A DNA stretch of 40,461 bases from an uncultured Rhodospirillaceae bacterium (GTDB lineage: Bacteria > Pseudomonadota > Alphaproteobacteria > Rhodospirillales > Magnetospirillaceae), in assembly GCA_903899885.1 (NCBI GenBank), contig CAIULK010000182.1, positions 1 through 40,461 on the forward strand, read 5' to 3'. Positions 26,653 to 38,308 of this stretch are shown one piece after another. Both the position numbers and the translations under genes were made by a program. Within the stretch, counting starts at the first letter, position 1. Each line of letters begins with the position of its first letter. Below the pieces are notes generated by a model. The model was not told where the DNA came from. It made no database searches and saw only the letters and a list, made by a program, of their open reading frames with translations.

Positions 26653-28424
26653 TCCGCCGCCTGCTGGTCTTGGCCCTGCTGCTGACAGCAAGCCCCGCCC
26701 GGGCCCAGGCGGTGCACGGTCTGGCAATGCACGGCCAGCCGAAATACGGGCCCGATTTCACCCATTTCGATTACGTCAATCCCGACGCCCCCAAGGGCGG
26801 CGAGCTGCGGCTGGCCAATGGGGCGGGCACCACCTTCGACAGCCTCAACCCCTTCATCATCAAGGGCGTTCCGGCGGCGGCGGCGGAATCGCCGTTCGAA
26901 ACCCTGATGGCCGGTTCGGCCGACGAGGCGTTCAGCGAATATGGCCTGATCGCTCAAAGCGTCGAAACCCCGGCCGATCGCTCGTGGGTGATCTTCACCC
27001 TGCGGCCCGAGGCGCGCTGGCACGATGGCAAGCCGATCACCGCCGATGACGTGCTGTTCTCGTTCGAGACCCTGAAAGCCAAGGGCTCCCCGCAATACCG
27101 TTTTTATTATCAGGCGGTTGAAGCGGCCGAAAAACTGGATGCGCACCGCGTGCGGTTCCGGTTCCGCGCGGGCGACAACCGCGAAATGCCGCTGGTGATG
27201 GGCCAAATGCCGATCTTGGCCGAGCATTACTGGCGGGGCCGCGAATTCGGCAACACCACGCTGGAACCGCCCTTGGGATCCGGCCCCTATAAGATCGGCG
27301 CGTTCGAGCCGGGGCGTTTCATCACCTATGAGCGGGTCAAGGATTACTGGGGCAAGAATTTGCCGGTCCGGCGCGGATTGAACAATTTCGACCGCATCCG
27401 CTATGACTATTACCGCGATTCGACGGTGGCGCTGGAGGCCTTCAAGGCCGGTGAATTCGATCTCCGGATGGAGAACGAAGCCAAGAAATGGGCAACCGGC
27501 TACGCGGATTGGACCGCCTTGAAGGACGGGCGGGCCAAGAAGCAAACCTTCGCCCATCACCGCACCTCGGGCATGCAGGCCTATGCCTTCAATCTGCGCC
27601 GCCTGTTGTTCGACGATGTCCGAGTGCGCCAAGCCCTGGGGCTGGCCTTCGATTTCCAGTGGACCGGGCGGACCTTGTTTTACGGCCAATATGAACGGTC
27701 CGAGAGTTTCTTTTCGAACTCGGAACTGGCGGCGGCCGGCCTGCCCTCGCCCGCCGAATTGGCGGTTTTGAACCCGTTGCGCGGACAGCTGCCGCCCGAG
27801 GTCTTCACCACCGAATTCCACGCCCCGGTCACCGACGGCACCGGCAATGTGCGGCCCAATCTGCGCCTTGCCATGGCCTTTCTGGAACAAGCGGGCTGGC
27901 ACGTCGAGAACGGCCAGCTGATCAAGGACGGCCAGCCGTTCCGCTTCGAGATTCTGCTCGACGCGCCGATGTGGGAACGCATCACCCTGCCCTATGTCCG
28001 CAATCTGGCACGGCTGGGGATCGAGGCGAATGTGCGCACGGTCGATACCGCGCAATACAAGAACCGGGTCGATCACCATGATTTCGACGTCGTCGTCAAC
28101 GCCTGGGGCCAAAGCCTGTCGCCCGGCAACGAACAGCGCGGCTATTGGGGCGCCGCCGCCGCCGACGAGCCCGGCAGCGACAATGTCTGCGGCATCAAGA
28201 ACCCGGCGATCGACACGCTGGTCGAGAAACTGGTCGCCTCGCCCGACCGCGAAACCCTGGTCGCCCGCACCAGGGCGCTGGACCGCGCGCTGTTGTGGAA
28301 CTTCTACGTCGTGCCCCATTGGCATCTGGGGGTCGATCGGGTGGCGTGGTGGGATAAATTCGGCATGCCGTCCGTCGTGCCCCAGCAAGGGGTGCAGATC
28401 ATGGCGTGGTGGAGCAAATCATGA
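26649..28424 (+). CDS. yejA: YejA-type peptide ABC transporter substrate-binding protein
   Basis: The 591-residue periplasmic protein has a signal peptide ([20 protein letters not shown]) from a GTG start that overlaps the hisN stop. It shows the family-5 solute-binding pattern: [20 protein letters not shown] and LNPFIIKG typical of Yej[21 protein letters not shown], and [10 protein letters not shown]. It captures oligopeptides for the YejBEF importer; in enterobacteria Yej takes up microcin C-type peptides and affects sensitivity to host peptides. Confidence 0.94.
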   Translation: MIRRLLVLALLLTASPARAQAVHGLAMHGQPKYGPDFTHFDYVNPDAPKGGELRLANGAGTTFDSLNPFIIKGVPAAAAESPFETLMAGSADEAFSEYGLIAQSVETPADRSWVIFTLRPEARWHDGKPITADDVLFSFETLKAKGSPQYRFYYQAVEAAEKLDAHRVRFRFRAGDNREMPLVMGQMPILAEHYWRGREFGNTTLEPPLGSGPYKIGAFEPGRFITYERVKDYWGKNLPVRRGLNNFDRIRYDYYRDSTVALEAFKAGEFDLRMENEAKKWATGYADWTALKDGRAKKQTFAHHRTSGMQAYAFNLRRLLFDDVRVRQALGLAFDFQWTGRTLFYGQYERSESFFSNSELAAAGLPSPAELAVLNPLRGQLPPEVFTTEFHAPVTDGTGNVRPNLRLAMAFLEQAGWHVENGQLIKDGQPFRFEILLDAPMWERITLPYVRNLARLGIEANVRTVDTAQYKNRVDHHDFDVVVNAWGQSLSPGNEQRGYWGAAAADEPGSDNVCGIKNPAIDTLVEKLVASPDRETLVARTRALDRALLWNFYVVPHWHLGVDRVAWWDKFGMPSVVPQQGVQIMAWWSKS

Positions 28425-29485
28425 TCGCTTATGTTGTCCGCCGCTTGGCCCTGATCCCGCTGACCCTGTTCGGGATCATGGTGGTCAATTTCGCGGTCGC
28501 CCAGTTGGCGCCGGGCGGGCCGGTCGATTTGATGGTGGCCCGCGTCAAGGGGATGACCCACGACACCGGATCGCGGGTGGCGGGCGGCGGCGGCGAGACC
28601 ATCACCTATCGCGGCGCCCAGGGGCTGGACCCGGCGTTCTTGAAGGAAATCACCCATCAATTCGGGTTCGACCGGCCGCCGGGCGAACGCTTCGTCTCGA
28701 TGATGGGGCATTACCTGCGCTTCGATTTCGGCAAAAGTTTTTACCGCGACGTCTCGGTGGTCGATCTGTTGCTGGAAAAGATGCCGGTCTCGGTGTCGTT
28801 GGGGCTGTGGAGCACCTTGATCATCTATCTGGTGTCGGTGCCGCTCGGCATCGCCAAGGCGGTGCGCGACGGCTCGCGCTTCGACATTCTGTCGTCCTGG
28901 GCGGTGATCGTCGGCCATGCCATTCCCAGCTTCCTGTTCGCCATCGTCTTGATCGTGCTGTTCGCGGGCGGCAAATATCTGGCGTGGTTCCCGTTGCGCG
29001 GCCTGACCTCGCCCGATTGGCAACAAATGTCGTGGTTCGGGCGGATTTTCGATTATCTGCGCCATCTGGTGCTGCCGGTCACCGCGCTGGTGATCGGCGG
29101 CTTCGCCGGGCTGACCATGCTGACCAAGAACTGCTTCTTGGAAGAGATCAACAAGCAATACGTGGTGACCGCGCGGGCCAAGGGGCTGACCGAGAACCGG
29201 GTGCTCTACGGCCATGTCTTTCGCAACGCGATGTTGCTGGTGATCGCCGGTTTTCCCTCGGCCTTGGTCGGTATTTTGTTCACCGGGGCGTTGTTGATCG
29301 AGATCATCTTCTCGCTCGACGGCATCGGCCTGTTGGGCTACGAGGCGGTGGTCAACCGCGACTATCCGGTGATGTTCGGCACGCTGTACATGTTCAGCCT
29401 GTTGGGGCTGGTGCTGAATTTGATCAGCGATCTGACCTATCACTTCGTCGATCCCCGGATCGATTTCGAAACGCGGGGGATGTAG
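28421..29485 (+). CDS. yejB: YejB-type peptide ABC transporter permease
   Basis: The 354-residue inner-membrane protein has the family start [19 protein letters not shown], six membrane segments, and the EAA loop that contacts the ATPase ([22 protein letters not shown]). The ATG at 28421 overlaps the yejA stop. The region at residues 40-75 ([23 protein letters not shown]) is the periplasmic insert usual in YejB. Confidence 0.95.
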   Translation: MIAYVVRRLALIPLTLFGIMVVNFAVAQLAPGGPVDLMVARVKGMTHDTGSRVAGGGGETITYRGAQGLDPAFLKEITHQFGFDRPPGERFVSMMGHYLRFDFGKSFYRDVSVVDLLLEKMPVSVSLGLWSTLIIYLVSVPLGIAKAVRDGSRFDILSSWAVIVGHAIPSFLFAIVLIVLFAGGKYLAWFPLRGLTSPDWQQMSWFGRIFDYLRHLVLPVTALVIGGFAGLTMLTKNCFLEEINKQYVVTARAKGLTENRVLYGHVFRNAMLLVIAGFPSALVGILFTGALLIEIIFSLDGIGLLGYEAVVNRDYPVMFGTLYMFSLLGLVLNLISDLTYHFVDPRIDFETRGM

Positions 29486-29488
29486 GGG

Positions 29489-30504
29489 ATGAGCCCGCTC
29501 GACCGCCGCCGTTTTGCAGCCTTCCGCGCCAACCGGCGCGGCTGGTGGTCGGCCTGGATTTTCGCCGTCCTGGTCCTCGTCACCCTGTTCGCCGAGGTGA
29601 TCGCCAACGACCGGCCGATCCTGCTGGTCTATGACGGCACCCCCTATTTCCCGGTTTGGCGCGATTATCCCGAAACCACCTTCGGCGGCGATTTCCTGAC
29701 CTATGCCGATTACCGCGATCCCTTGATCGCCACCAACATCGCCCAGCACGGCTGGGCGATCTGGCCGCCGATCCGCAACGACTGGCGCTCGATCGATTAC
29801 GAACGGGTCCAGCCGCATCCCGCCCCGCCCTCGGCCTTCGACCTGTTGGGCACCGACGATCAAGGGCGCGACGTGCTGGCGCGGCTGATTTACGGGCTGC
29901 GGCTGTCGATCCTGTTCGGGCTGGCCTTGACCGTGGTGTCTTCCGTCATCGGCGTGGGGGCGGGCGCCGTTCAGGGCTATTTCGGCGGCAAGATCGATCT
30001 GGTCGGCCAGCGGGTGCTGGAAATTTGGGGCGGTCTGCCACAATTGCTGATCTTGATCATCGTCGCCTCGGTGATCGCGCCGGGATTTTGGACGTTGTTG
30101 GGCGTGCTGACGCTGTTTTCCTGGACCAGCCTGGTCGGCGTGGTGCGCGCCGAATTCCTGCGCGCGCGGAATTTCGATTACGTGCGCGCCGCCCGCGCCC
30201 TGGGGATGGAGGACCGCCGGATCATGGTCCGCCACGTGCTGCCCAACGCGATGGTCGCCACCGTGACCTTCCTGCCCTTCGTGCTGTCATCCTCGATCGT
30301 GGCGCTGACCGCGCTGGATTTCCTGGGGCTCGGCATGCCGCCGGGATCGGCCTCGCTGGGCGATCTGTTGCGTCAGGGCAAGGAAAACCTGCAAGCCCCC
30401 TGGCTGGGCATCACCGGCTTCGTGGTGCTGGCGGTGCTGCTGTCGCTGCTGGTGTTCATCGGCGAGGCGGTGCGCGACGCCTTCGACCCGCGAAAGACCA
30501 ATTC

Positions 30505-30508
<4 letters not shown>
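29489..30508 (+). CDS. yejE: YejE-type peptide ABC transporter permease
   Basis: The 339-residue permease starts RRRFAAFRANRRGWWSAWIF, has six membrane segments and a large periplasmic insert (DGTPYFPVWRDYPETTFGGD), and the EAA loop YVRAARALGMEDRRIMVRHV. It begins 3 bp after yejB and overlaps yejF by four bases. Confidence 0.95.
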
Positions 30509-32102
<1,594 letters not shown>

Positions 32103-32109
<7 letters not shown>

Positions 32110-32369
32110 TGATAGTGGCATTGGGCGATCTCAATCGCCTGCTCGTCGCCCGCGCCCGTGACGCGATAGACCAACCGATGCTCCCCGGTGATCCGCCGTG
32201 ACCACCAGCCCTTCAAGCCGCCTTTCAGCGGTTCCGGCTTGCCTATCCCCGTGAATGGATCACGCGTGGTGGCCTTGATGAGATCGTTGATCCGGCAAAC
32301 GACGTCCGGATCACTTTCCTGCCAATACCGGTAATCCTCCCAGGCGTGCCGCGCCCAGACGATTTTCAT
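32103..32369 (-). CDS. yoeB: YoeB toxin (ribosome-dependent mRNA interferase)
   Basis: The 88-residue toxin has KPEPLKGGLKGWWSRRITGEHRLVYRV and the C-terminal CHYHY, with the Glu, Arg and His residues known to catalyse mRNA cleavage in the ribosomal A site in E. coli YoeB. Full length. It overlaps the antitoxin stop by four bases, the usual coupling. The end overlaps yejF by seven bases on the opposite strand. Confidence 0.96.
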
Positions 32370-32614
32370 TCCGGAGTGAACTCGACACCTTGCCCCGCCT
32401 CAAGAGCGGCGATGCCCCCCAACAGACGTTGCGCGTTCGCCGGACTTTTTAACAGATGGACGGTTTCCATCAGCCCCTCGAACTCGTTTTCGGACAGAAC
32501 AACCACCGAACGGCCCTTCTGACGCGTCACGGTCAACGGGGCGTGCGAATCGCACACGCCGTCCATATAGGTCGCCAGACCTTGGCGGAATTCCGTATAG
32601 GTGACATGGGCCAT
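32366..32614 (-). CDS. yefM: YefM antitoxin
   Basis: The 82-residue Phd/YefM protein has the N-terminal DNA-binding and dimer part (VTYTEFRQGLATYMD, APLTVTRQKGRSVVVLSENEFE). Its C-terminal toxin-binding tail includes ETVHLLKSPANAQRLLGGIA, which closely parallels E. coli YefM. I choose the ATG at 32614 because the GGAG in the preceding 12 bases serves it as a ribosome site; ATG at 32626 would include that site in the coding region. Confidence 0.93.
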   Translation of the reverse strand: MAHVTYTEFRQGLATYMDGVCDSHAPLTVTRQKGRSVVVLSENEFEGLMETVHLLKSPANAQRLLGGIAALEAGQGVEFTPE

Positions 32615-32634
32615 CGCACTCTCCATCGCCGATC

Positions 32635-32652
32635 TGTACAGAAATACGTACA
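32635..32652. promoter_or_regulatory. YefM-YoeB operator (two TGTACA-type boxes)
   Basis: TGTACA (32635-32640) and CGTACA (32647-32652, one mismatch) are exactly 12 bp apart centre to centre and lie 21-38 bp before the yefM start. This is the spacing and core sequence described for the E. coli yefM operator, where YefM and the YefM-YoeB complex repress their own promoter. Confidence 0.75.
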
Positions 32653-32676
32653 GACCGCCGCACTGTCAAGTCCGCC

Positions 32677-33663
32677 TTATTCCTCGAACGCGACGAACGG
32701 TTTGCCCGCGTCCTTCTCGTTGAAATTCAGGCTTTGGAACGCCGTCAGGAAATGCGGCGGCAGCGGCGCCACGACCTCGATCACCCCGCCGCGCGGATGG
32801 GGCAGGCGGACGGCGCGGGCGTGCAGGTGCAGCGACTTGTCCAGGTTCAGGCCGTCAAGAAAGGCCGCCCGGCCGCCGTATTTGCCGTCGCCGATGATCG
32901 GCGTGCCCAGCACCACGCAATGGGCGCGCAATTGGTGTGTACGGCCGGTTTTCGGTTCCATCTCCAGCCACGCGACATGGCGCCCGGCGTGATCGACGAC
33001 GCGGTAGGCGGTGACCGCGCGTTTGCCGTCGTCCTCGTCCACTTCCACCTTGTCGCCCAAGCGCCCGGGGCGTTTGGCCAGGGCGGCATCGATGGTCCCC
33101 ATGCGGATTTTCGGCACGCCCGCGACCAAGGCCCAATAGCATTTGCGCGCCGTGCGCACCTTGAAGGCTTGCGCCAGGGCGGCGGTGGCAAAGGCGTTGC
33201 GGCCCAACACCAGAACCCCCGAGGTATCCTTGTCCAAACGGTGAACCAGACGCGGCCGCTCGGGCGCGTCAAAAGCCAGAACGTCGAGCATGGCATCCAG
33301 ATGCGCCTCGCCCAGGCCGGTGCCGCCTTGCACCGCCAATCCCGGCGGCTTGTTCAGCACCAAGATGTCGTCGTCGATGAACAAGATCGCCTCTTTCAGC
33401 CAGGCCAGCGTGGCGGGCGACAAGGTGACCGGTTTGGGCGTGGGGGGCGGCGGCGGTTGATCGGGCAGCGGCGGCACCCGCACGCTTTGGCCCTCCTCCA
33501 GCCGCTGGCCGGATTTGACGCGCGCGCCATCGACCCGCACTTGGCCGGTGCGCAGCCATTTTTCCAACAGGCCGTGGCTGACGGCGGGATAACGCCGCTT
33601 GAACCAGCGATCCAGACGAATCCCGCCCTCATCGGCGGTGACGATTTGTGTTTCAACAGGCAT
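32677..33663 (-). CDS. RluC/RluD-type 23S rRNA pseudouridine synthase
   Basis: The protein has an N-terminal S4 RNA-binding domain (GIRLDRWFKRRYPAVSHG, LRTGQVRVDGARVKSGQ). The pseudouridine synthase domain carries the catalytic Asp in RLVHRLDKDTSGVLVLG, plus EMEPKTGRTHQLRAHCV and GTPIIGDGKYGG. The proline-rich linker (about residues 75-90) is a local feature. The start at 33663 (MPVETQIVTADEGGIR) matches the family; an ATG at 33720 adds 19 residues. RluC (positions 955/2504/2580) is the likelier function, but RluD-type cannot be excluded. Confidence 0.9.
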   Translation of the reverse strand: MPVETQIVTADEGGIRLDRWFKRRYPAVSHGLLEKWLRTGQVRVDGARVKSGQRLEEGQSVRVPPLPDQPPPPPTPKPVTLSPATLAWLKEAILFIDDDILVLNKPPGLAVQGGTGLGEAHLDAMLDVLAFDAPERPRLVHRLDKDTSGVLVLGRNAFATAALAQAFKVRTARKCYWALVAGVPKIRMGTIDAALAKRPGRLGDKVEVDEDDGKRAVTAYRVVDHAGRHVAWLEMEPKTGRTHQLRAHCVVLGTPIIGDGKYGGRAAFLDGLNLDKSLHLHARAVRLPHPRGGVIEVVAPLPPHFLTAFQSLNFNEKDAGKPFVAFEE

Positions 33664-33799
33664 GGGAAGGAACGGGCCAGAAAGCGCGGAGAATGTCAAT
33701 CGTGGTGGATCGGCGGTCATGGCTTTGGGTAGCCAGACGGGGGCCCCAGCATCAGTGGTCAGCGACGACGGGGCCGGAATACCGGCGCGGGCGGTTACG

Positions 33800-34195
33800 C
33801 TATCGTCCGAGGCTGCGCTCGAACTCCGCTTTCGCCATCTCGATTTCCCTCACCCAGTCGGCAATCTCTTCGACCGATGGCGACGGCGGAACCCCGAACA
33901 AATCATCGACCGGATAGCGATAGGCAGTGGCATAGGGGGTGAACCGGGCCAACGGCAGCAACAGGGCGGCAAGCGGGTATTTCGGCAGCAGGCCGACGAG
34001 AACACGGATGTCATGCGAATACGGCGCGTTGACGCCCTCGCTTACCAGGATGGCCTTTACCAGCTTTTCGGCGGCCTGCTGGCAATGGTAGGCGGCGGCT
34101 TCCTCGGTGGGCTCCGGCCCGAACAGACAGTTGCGCGCCGCCTTCAGGTCGCGCTCAACCACCGCCAGCCAGGGAAGAACCTCGTCAATGTCCAT
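33800..34195 (-). CDS. HEPN-domain protein (partner of MNT)
   Basis: The 131-residue helical protein has the HEPN pattern WLAVVERDLKAARNCL, AAYHCQQAAEKLVKAILV and YSHDIRVLVGLL. It overlaps the nucleotidyltransferase gene by 11 bases. HEPN/MNT pairs behave as toxin-antitoxin systems, with HEPN the RNase and MNT the adenylyltransferase that silences it. Here the R-x4-6-H RNase motif is not visible, so this HEPN may be non-catalytic or belong to the substrate-binding subtype. The start at 34195 (MDIDEVLPWL) is chosen over the longer frame inside MNT. Confidence 0.85.
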   Translation of the reverse strand: MDIDEVLPWLAVVERDLKAARNCLFGPEPTEEAAAYHCQQAAEKLVKAILVSEGVNAPYSHDIRVLVGLLPKYPLAALLLPLARFTPYATAYRYPVDDLFGVPPSPSVEEIADWVREIEMAKAEFERSLGR

Positions 34196-34520
34196 GCACG
34201 AGGTGTCCTTCGGACCATACCGTCCGGCTGAGCGTGCCCGGTACCAGCTTCTTGCGCTCGAATACCGACCGGCGGCAGGCAATCACCTCCACCGCCACGT
34301 CGAAGCCGCTGGTCGCTTCGAATGCCGCCAGCAGGCTCATCTTCTCGCGCGGGGTGTCGTCCGGCATCACGACGAGAAGGTCGTAGTCGCTGTCGGGACG
34401 GTTGGTGCCCCGCGCGCGCGAACCGAACAGATAGACCGCCTCCGGCCGCATCGAAGGAACGATGCGCTCCAGCAGCTTTCCCAGGTTGGGATCATCCCGC
34501 ACATTTACCGAACCGGCCAT
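34185..34520 (-). CDS. MNT-type minimal nucleotidyltransferase
   Basis: The 111-residue protein has the pol-beta-fold active site YLFGSRARGTNRPDSDYDLL (GS...G then SDYD), with a later FDVAVEVIA supplying the third acidic residue. It probably adenylylates its HEPN partner. First gene of the two-gene unit. Confidence 0.9.
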   Translation of the reverse strand: MAGSVNVRDDPNLGKLLERIVPSMRPEAVYLFGSRARGTNRPDSDYDLLVVMPDDTPREKMSLLAAFEATSGFDVAVEVIACRRSVFERKKLVPGTLSRTVWSEGHLVHGH

Positions 34521-34713
34521 CGGTCGCTCTCCAGCGGGGCATACCCGCGAAATCCTCGCCGATCATAGCAAAGACGGCGGTGGATGGGCAGCGGGCAGAA
34601 GCGTCTTGACTTCCCTGGCGTCGCCAGGGTCAGCAACAGCCCGCTGCACCGGCAGCTCACTTACGGGCGCCCGGCCGCACCATAACCGAAAACGCTAACC
34701 CTTTCAAAAACCG

Positions 34714-34730
34714 TGGCGGGCCCGGCAGGA
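34714..34730 (+). repeat. Candidate left attachment site (direct repeat of tRNA 3' end)
   Basis: TGGCGGGCCCGGCAGGA matches, with one mismatch and in the same orientation, the 17 bases at 40292-40308 that form the 3' end (CCA, acceptor strand, start of T stem) of the minus-strand tRNA(CAU). The spacing and orientation fit attL/attR of an integrative element of about 5.6 kb. Confidence 0.55.
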
Positions 34731-34795
34731 TGCCCCACGCGGAACACCACACCCTGGGATTTCCGCAGGTTTCAGCCGCTGTACGACATCGAAGC

Positions 34796-34814
34796 GTAAC
34801 AGCGATGTGATACA
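34796..34814 (+). repeat. 19-bp repeat, left copy (possible integrase arm site)
   Basis: GTAACAGCGATGTGATACA matches 17 of 19 bases of 40210-40228 in the same orientation. It starts 82 bp inside the left att-like repeat, and the right copy starts 82 bp before the right one. Confidence 0.5.
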
Positions 34815-34990
34815 GCAAATTTGCGCTGTGGCGCACTACCATCGGCCCATACGACGCACCCTTTGCGTGCATAATGGCTGACCACATAATCGCTAGATTG
34901 GCGGGGCGCGTGTATGCTTTTTGAGCCAATCCATGGAAGGGGCGCCCCGAGGGGGCAAATGTGGTGCGGCTTCGGGGATGATGGAAACGG

Positions 34991-35021
34991 AAAAGCCCGC
35001 CCCATTCAAGGGCGGGCTTTT
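34991..35021. terminator. Bidirectional rho-independent terminator
   Basis: AAAAGCCCGCCC (34991-35002) pairs perfectly with GGGCGGGCTTTT (35010-35021) around CATTCAA. On the minus strand it ends transcription of the antitoxin-PIN unit, whose stop lies 40 bp before it. Confidence 0.88.
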
Positions 35022-35061
35022 ACATTGTATCACTCAGGAACAGAGCCAATCCGAGGCGTCT

Positions 35062-35472
35062 TCACCCGCCAACCATATCCAGGAACTCGCGGGGCGTGAC
35101 GACCAGGGCGGGGCCATAGGACGGGGCCGTAAAATGGTTGGTATTGCCCGTCACGATGGCGTCAGCCTCGCCCACATGAGCCGCAACCACGTACACGAGA
35201 TCGTCGGCATCCGATATCCCCTCAGTTTTCGGCGGGTTTTCCGGGACGCTCACGCATTCGGCACGAAGCGCCAACTCTTCGATGAGGACGTGCATTTTTA
35301 TCTTGTTGGTTTCGGAAAACTTCGAATATCCGGCCACCCGCCGGTACTCGTCGAGAATTTCCTCGCTGACCAGGATGGTGTGATTGTCGCGGGCCTCTGC
35401 GATGACCCGCAGACAAACACCGCCCGATATGGCGGCGGAAACGATAATGTTGCAGTCGATGAGAATGCGCAT
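35062..35472 (-). CDS. PIN-domain toxin (putative RNase)
   Basis: The 136-residue protein starts MRILIDCNIIVSAAISGG with the first acidic residue of the PIN fold. Further conserved acids follow in LVSEEILDEYRRV, ISDADDLVYVVAAHVGEAD and the late VTGNTNHF. It matches the PIN family of the COG1569 type, VapC-like RNases of toxin-antitoxin systems. It follows the antitoxin gene by 13 bp and ends before a strong terminator. Confidence 0.87.
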   Translation of the reverse strand: MRILIDCNIIVSAAISGGVCLRVIAEARDNHTILVSEEILDEYRRVAGYSKFSETNKIKMHVLIEELALRAECVSVPENPPKTEGISDADDLVYVVAAHVGEADAIVTGNTNHFTAPSYGPALVVTPREFLDMVGG

Positions 35473-35485
35473 AAATCGGGCCGGG

Positions 35486-35770
35486 TTACTTGGCGGCGGA
35501 TTTCTTGCGCTCTTGGCGCACTTCGTCCACGACCTGGATGGCGTAGGCCATCACCTCGTCCTCGGTCATACCCTCGAACTGCGGATCGCCCTGGTATTGG
35601 TCGAGGATCGCGGTAAGGCGTGCAACCTCAGCTTCGCGCACTTCCTTGGCATCCACATACTCGACGTGCAAACGCACCTTCCGACCAGGACGAAACCCCG
35701 CCCTCACGATAGCATCGCGGGCGGCTTCGACGTTCGTTTCGATGGTGGCTTGTTGCGTGCTCATGCTCAT
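35486..35770 (-). CDS. Antitoxin partner of the PIN protein
   Basis: The 94-residue charged helical protein (EAARDAIVRAGFRPGRKVRL, AKEVREAEVARLTAILDQYQ) ends in a lysine-rich tail. Identity as the antitoxin rests on size and on lying 13 bp upstream of the PIN toxin; I do not see a named DNA-binding fold. Two ATGs (35770, 35764) are possible. Confidence 0.7.
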   Translation of the reverse strand: MSMSTQQATIETNVEAARDAIVRAGFRPGRKVRLHVEYVDAKEVREAEVARLTAILDQYQGDPQFEGMTEDEVMAYAIQVVDEVRQERKKSAAK

Positions 35771-36027
35771 GGTGGCGTGCGGGTTAGAATCTACCGGATC
35801 ATTATATCCATATCCGGCGGATTTCCAAATTTTCCAAACGGGGCGCTGGATGGAATCCTAAGTGGCGTCCGCTTTGGGTCAGAAGGGGACGGGTGGGCTT
35901 CGGACCGTCTGATTGCGGAACCCGACATAAATTCCGACAGTGTGAGCGGCTCGGGGTGGCTCTGAGAAGACATTCGGAGATTTCGCGCAAAGGCGATGCG
36001 CATGCCTCCTTACGATATGTGAAGCGG
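35771..36027. other. Intergenic stretch between antitoxin and helicase remnant
   Basis: The region is less GC-rich than the chromosomal backbone. I see no gene; it must contain the antitoxin promoter. No terminator stem is obvious. Confidence 0.5.
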
Positions 36028-37964
36028 CTATTCCACACCCTTGGCCTCGATGGCCTCATCGGGTGTGATCCCGTCGAAGAAGAACTTGACGACGTAGCGG
36101 TCAAATGGCCCGAGCGACTTGATCGCCAGCACCGCCTCTAGCCCGAGGTGATTGAACCGTTCGAGTGCCGCCAAGAGGTCCATCTCTGGGGCGAGGAAGT
36201 CGATGAGGCCCGACGCGTGAATCTTCTTCGAGATCATGCGCGGAAGCCCGTACTCTTCGAGGTGGTAGACCGCGCTCGGCAAAAACGCCCGGCCCATGCG
36301 CCCGATGAAGGCCGAAATATCGACTGACGAGTTGACGATCATCCTGTGGAGTTCGTTCGCGTCGCTAAGAAGGGCTGATAGTTTGAACGTGATTGTCCGC
36401 TCGAGCTTAAAAAAATCCTCGATATCAATCCCATCATTTTTGAGGCATGAAAGAAGATTAGGGAGGTCGCGATCCCAATTATACGCGATTGCCTTTGTAG
36501 TCACCACGAGCTTGCTGAATTGCGTGTCCCAGTTTCCCGGCTTAAGCTTAAGTATTTTATAAAGCATATTACCCCATTGCTCGGGATTATTAGAATTCAT
36601 ATACCCAAATCCGCGCCATTCGCTAGGGTTGTCTTTCATGTCCATCGCTAGGCGGAGCAAAAAATCCGCGTCGCTATCTTGGAGCAAATTCTCCCGCCTA
36701 ACGTGCTCGAAGTTCTCGGCACCAATGATCGATGACATCTGGGTTCTATATTCGATGATGCGCTCGACCTGCCGATCCGTGAGCGAGCCCGCGTCCTGGT
36801 CTTCATCCAGCGTACCCAGGATTTCCTCCGGGAATTCGATCTCCAATTGAGTGTCTTCAGACTTAGGAGGAGCGTCCAGCAAGAATATGTTTCCAACGAA
36901 ATATTTGAACATACGACCGCCGCGTCCGATAATATTTTTGTACGTAAAATCTTTTAATTTACCAGATCCTAAATTGCTTTTCCATACGATAACGTTCTGC
37001 GCTGACGTATTAACGCCCTCGATAATTGATGATGTAGATATTATGCTGTCAAATCCGTCTGGATATTCGAAAAGGCGTATCTGAATCTGGCTGAGGCATC
37101 TGTGCATGCTGCCATTGTGAACACCGATGGCCCGATCAACCAAATCGGCCAATATCCAGTCTGACTGGTAGTTTTGCCGCAACCATTTGGAAAGCGCGCT
37201 GGTGTATATGCGATCTACTGGTGTAATTTCCGCAATGGCGAGCTTGGCGATTTTCGTGATTTCTGAGTAGGTGCCCGCGTAGATTAGGGATTTCTGACTG
37301 CTGAGAGAGATCAACTCAATAAGTTTCTGCCCCTTCTTTATCTCATCACTACCAATCTCCTTGTATAGTTCCTTGATGTCAAGGTAGACGGTATTGAAGT
37401 CAAGTAGCTCTAAAAACTCCATATCGCGTGTAAAAGCGTTGTCATTGAGTTTCTTTATGTTCGGGGCAAGGTAGTACCGCTGCTTCGCTTTCTTCGACAG
37501 CTTCAGGATCGCTTTGATGAGCGATGGCCGTCATGCGTCTTGCTCGCCTTGTAGAATTCATCGTCCACCAGCAGATCAATGGTCTCCAGCGCGGCGAGGT
37601 ACCCGAACGCCCGCTCCTGCGGGAAGATGAGGATATTCTTCGGGCCAAGGCGCGTGTCTGGCGCGTTAACGATAGTATACCGATCAGAGAATTTCTTAAA
37701 CAGCCGCCGCCGCGTTTCGTCCATCAGCGCGATTGTCGGAACGATGATCACCACATTATCCGGTTGCTTGGCGGCGATGAAGGCGTCGATGATGAAGCTC
37801 TTCCCGAAGCTGGTCGGAGCGCTCACAGCGATGCTTTTCCCGTCCAACAGTTTGGAGAGAACGCTCGACTGTTCACGGTGCAAGGTCGCGATGCGCCGCC
37901 CTACATCGACCTCAAATACGTAGTGCACGAACTTCTGATCCCATGACGCGCCCGATAGCTGCAG
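36028..37964 (-). pseudogene. hamB: HamB-like DEAD helicase of Hachiman defence, 5' truncated and frameshifted
   Basis: The coherent text starts at about 37964 (LQLSGASWDQKF) and runs through Walker A SAPTSFGKSF, motif Ia-like VIIVPTIALMDETRRRLFKK and a DEAD-box variant LLVDDEFYKAS. It then breaks at about 37525: one missing base moves it into the frame that continues LIKAILKLSKKAKQRYYLAP, motifs DSIISTSSIIEGVNTSAQNV and IIGRGGRMFKYFVGN, and a long C-terminal helical part to 36028. The DEFYK form of motif II and the neighbouring DUF1837-like remnant point to HamB, the helicase of the Hachiman anti-phage system. The N-terminal part is lost in a deletion joining it to hamA. Base and codon use are more AT-rich than the backbone, a sign of transfer. 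Confidence 0.75.
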
Positions 37965-38308
37965 GTATGAACGCTGTCCGCGCCCTTGGCATTGTCTTGG
38001 ACATTCTGCTTGTAGAAAATCTTAGGAACGACTGGAAGCGCGCCGAAGTGATGTCGCATCAAGCCGTAGAGAAAGACTTCAGCGATCTCGCTGCCCTGGC
38101 CGATCTTATCGTTATCTGTGAGCCTGAGGTTTTTAGCTGCGGCGATGAGGGTGCTGTGGCTCTGGTCGACGAGTGCTGATCGCTCTCTCTCCGACAACGC
38201 GGTCTGGGCGATGTTATCCCACAGGTAGCTTTGGAATTTGGGGTGACCTGCCCCTGAAAAGTTCCTCCAGTTTGAGATAGAGTCCGGCCCTCACGAAGGA
38301 CGGACGAG

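Larger units (their letters stand above)
34521..35061. other. 540-bp gap: candidate island edge, hairpins, no gene
   Basis: I see no supported gene here. The region holds a CCCTGGCG/CGCCAGGG palindrome (about 34610-34627), the att-like repeat at 34714, the 19-bp repeat at 34796, a GGGCGCCCC palindrome (about 34940) and the terminator at 34991. A 90-codon minus ORF spans the repeats but has no family features and crosses the proposed junction, so I do not call it. Confidence 0.6.

Noticed and set aside
28304-30235. 643-codon minus-strand ORF opposite yejB and yejE
   Set aside because: His/Gln/Asp-rich shadow translation of GC-rich permease genes; no start context or domains.
34657-34929. 90-codon minus ORF in the 34.5-35.0 kb gap
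   Set aside because: Crosses the att-like repeat and the 19-bp repeat, shows no family features and lacks a convincing ribosome site.
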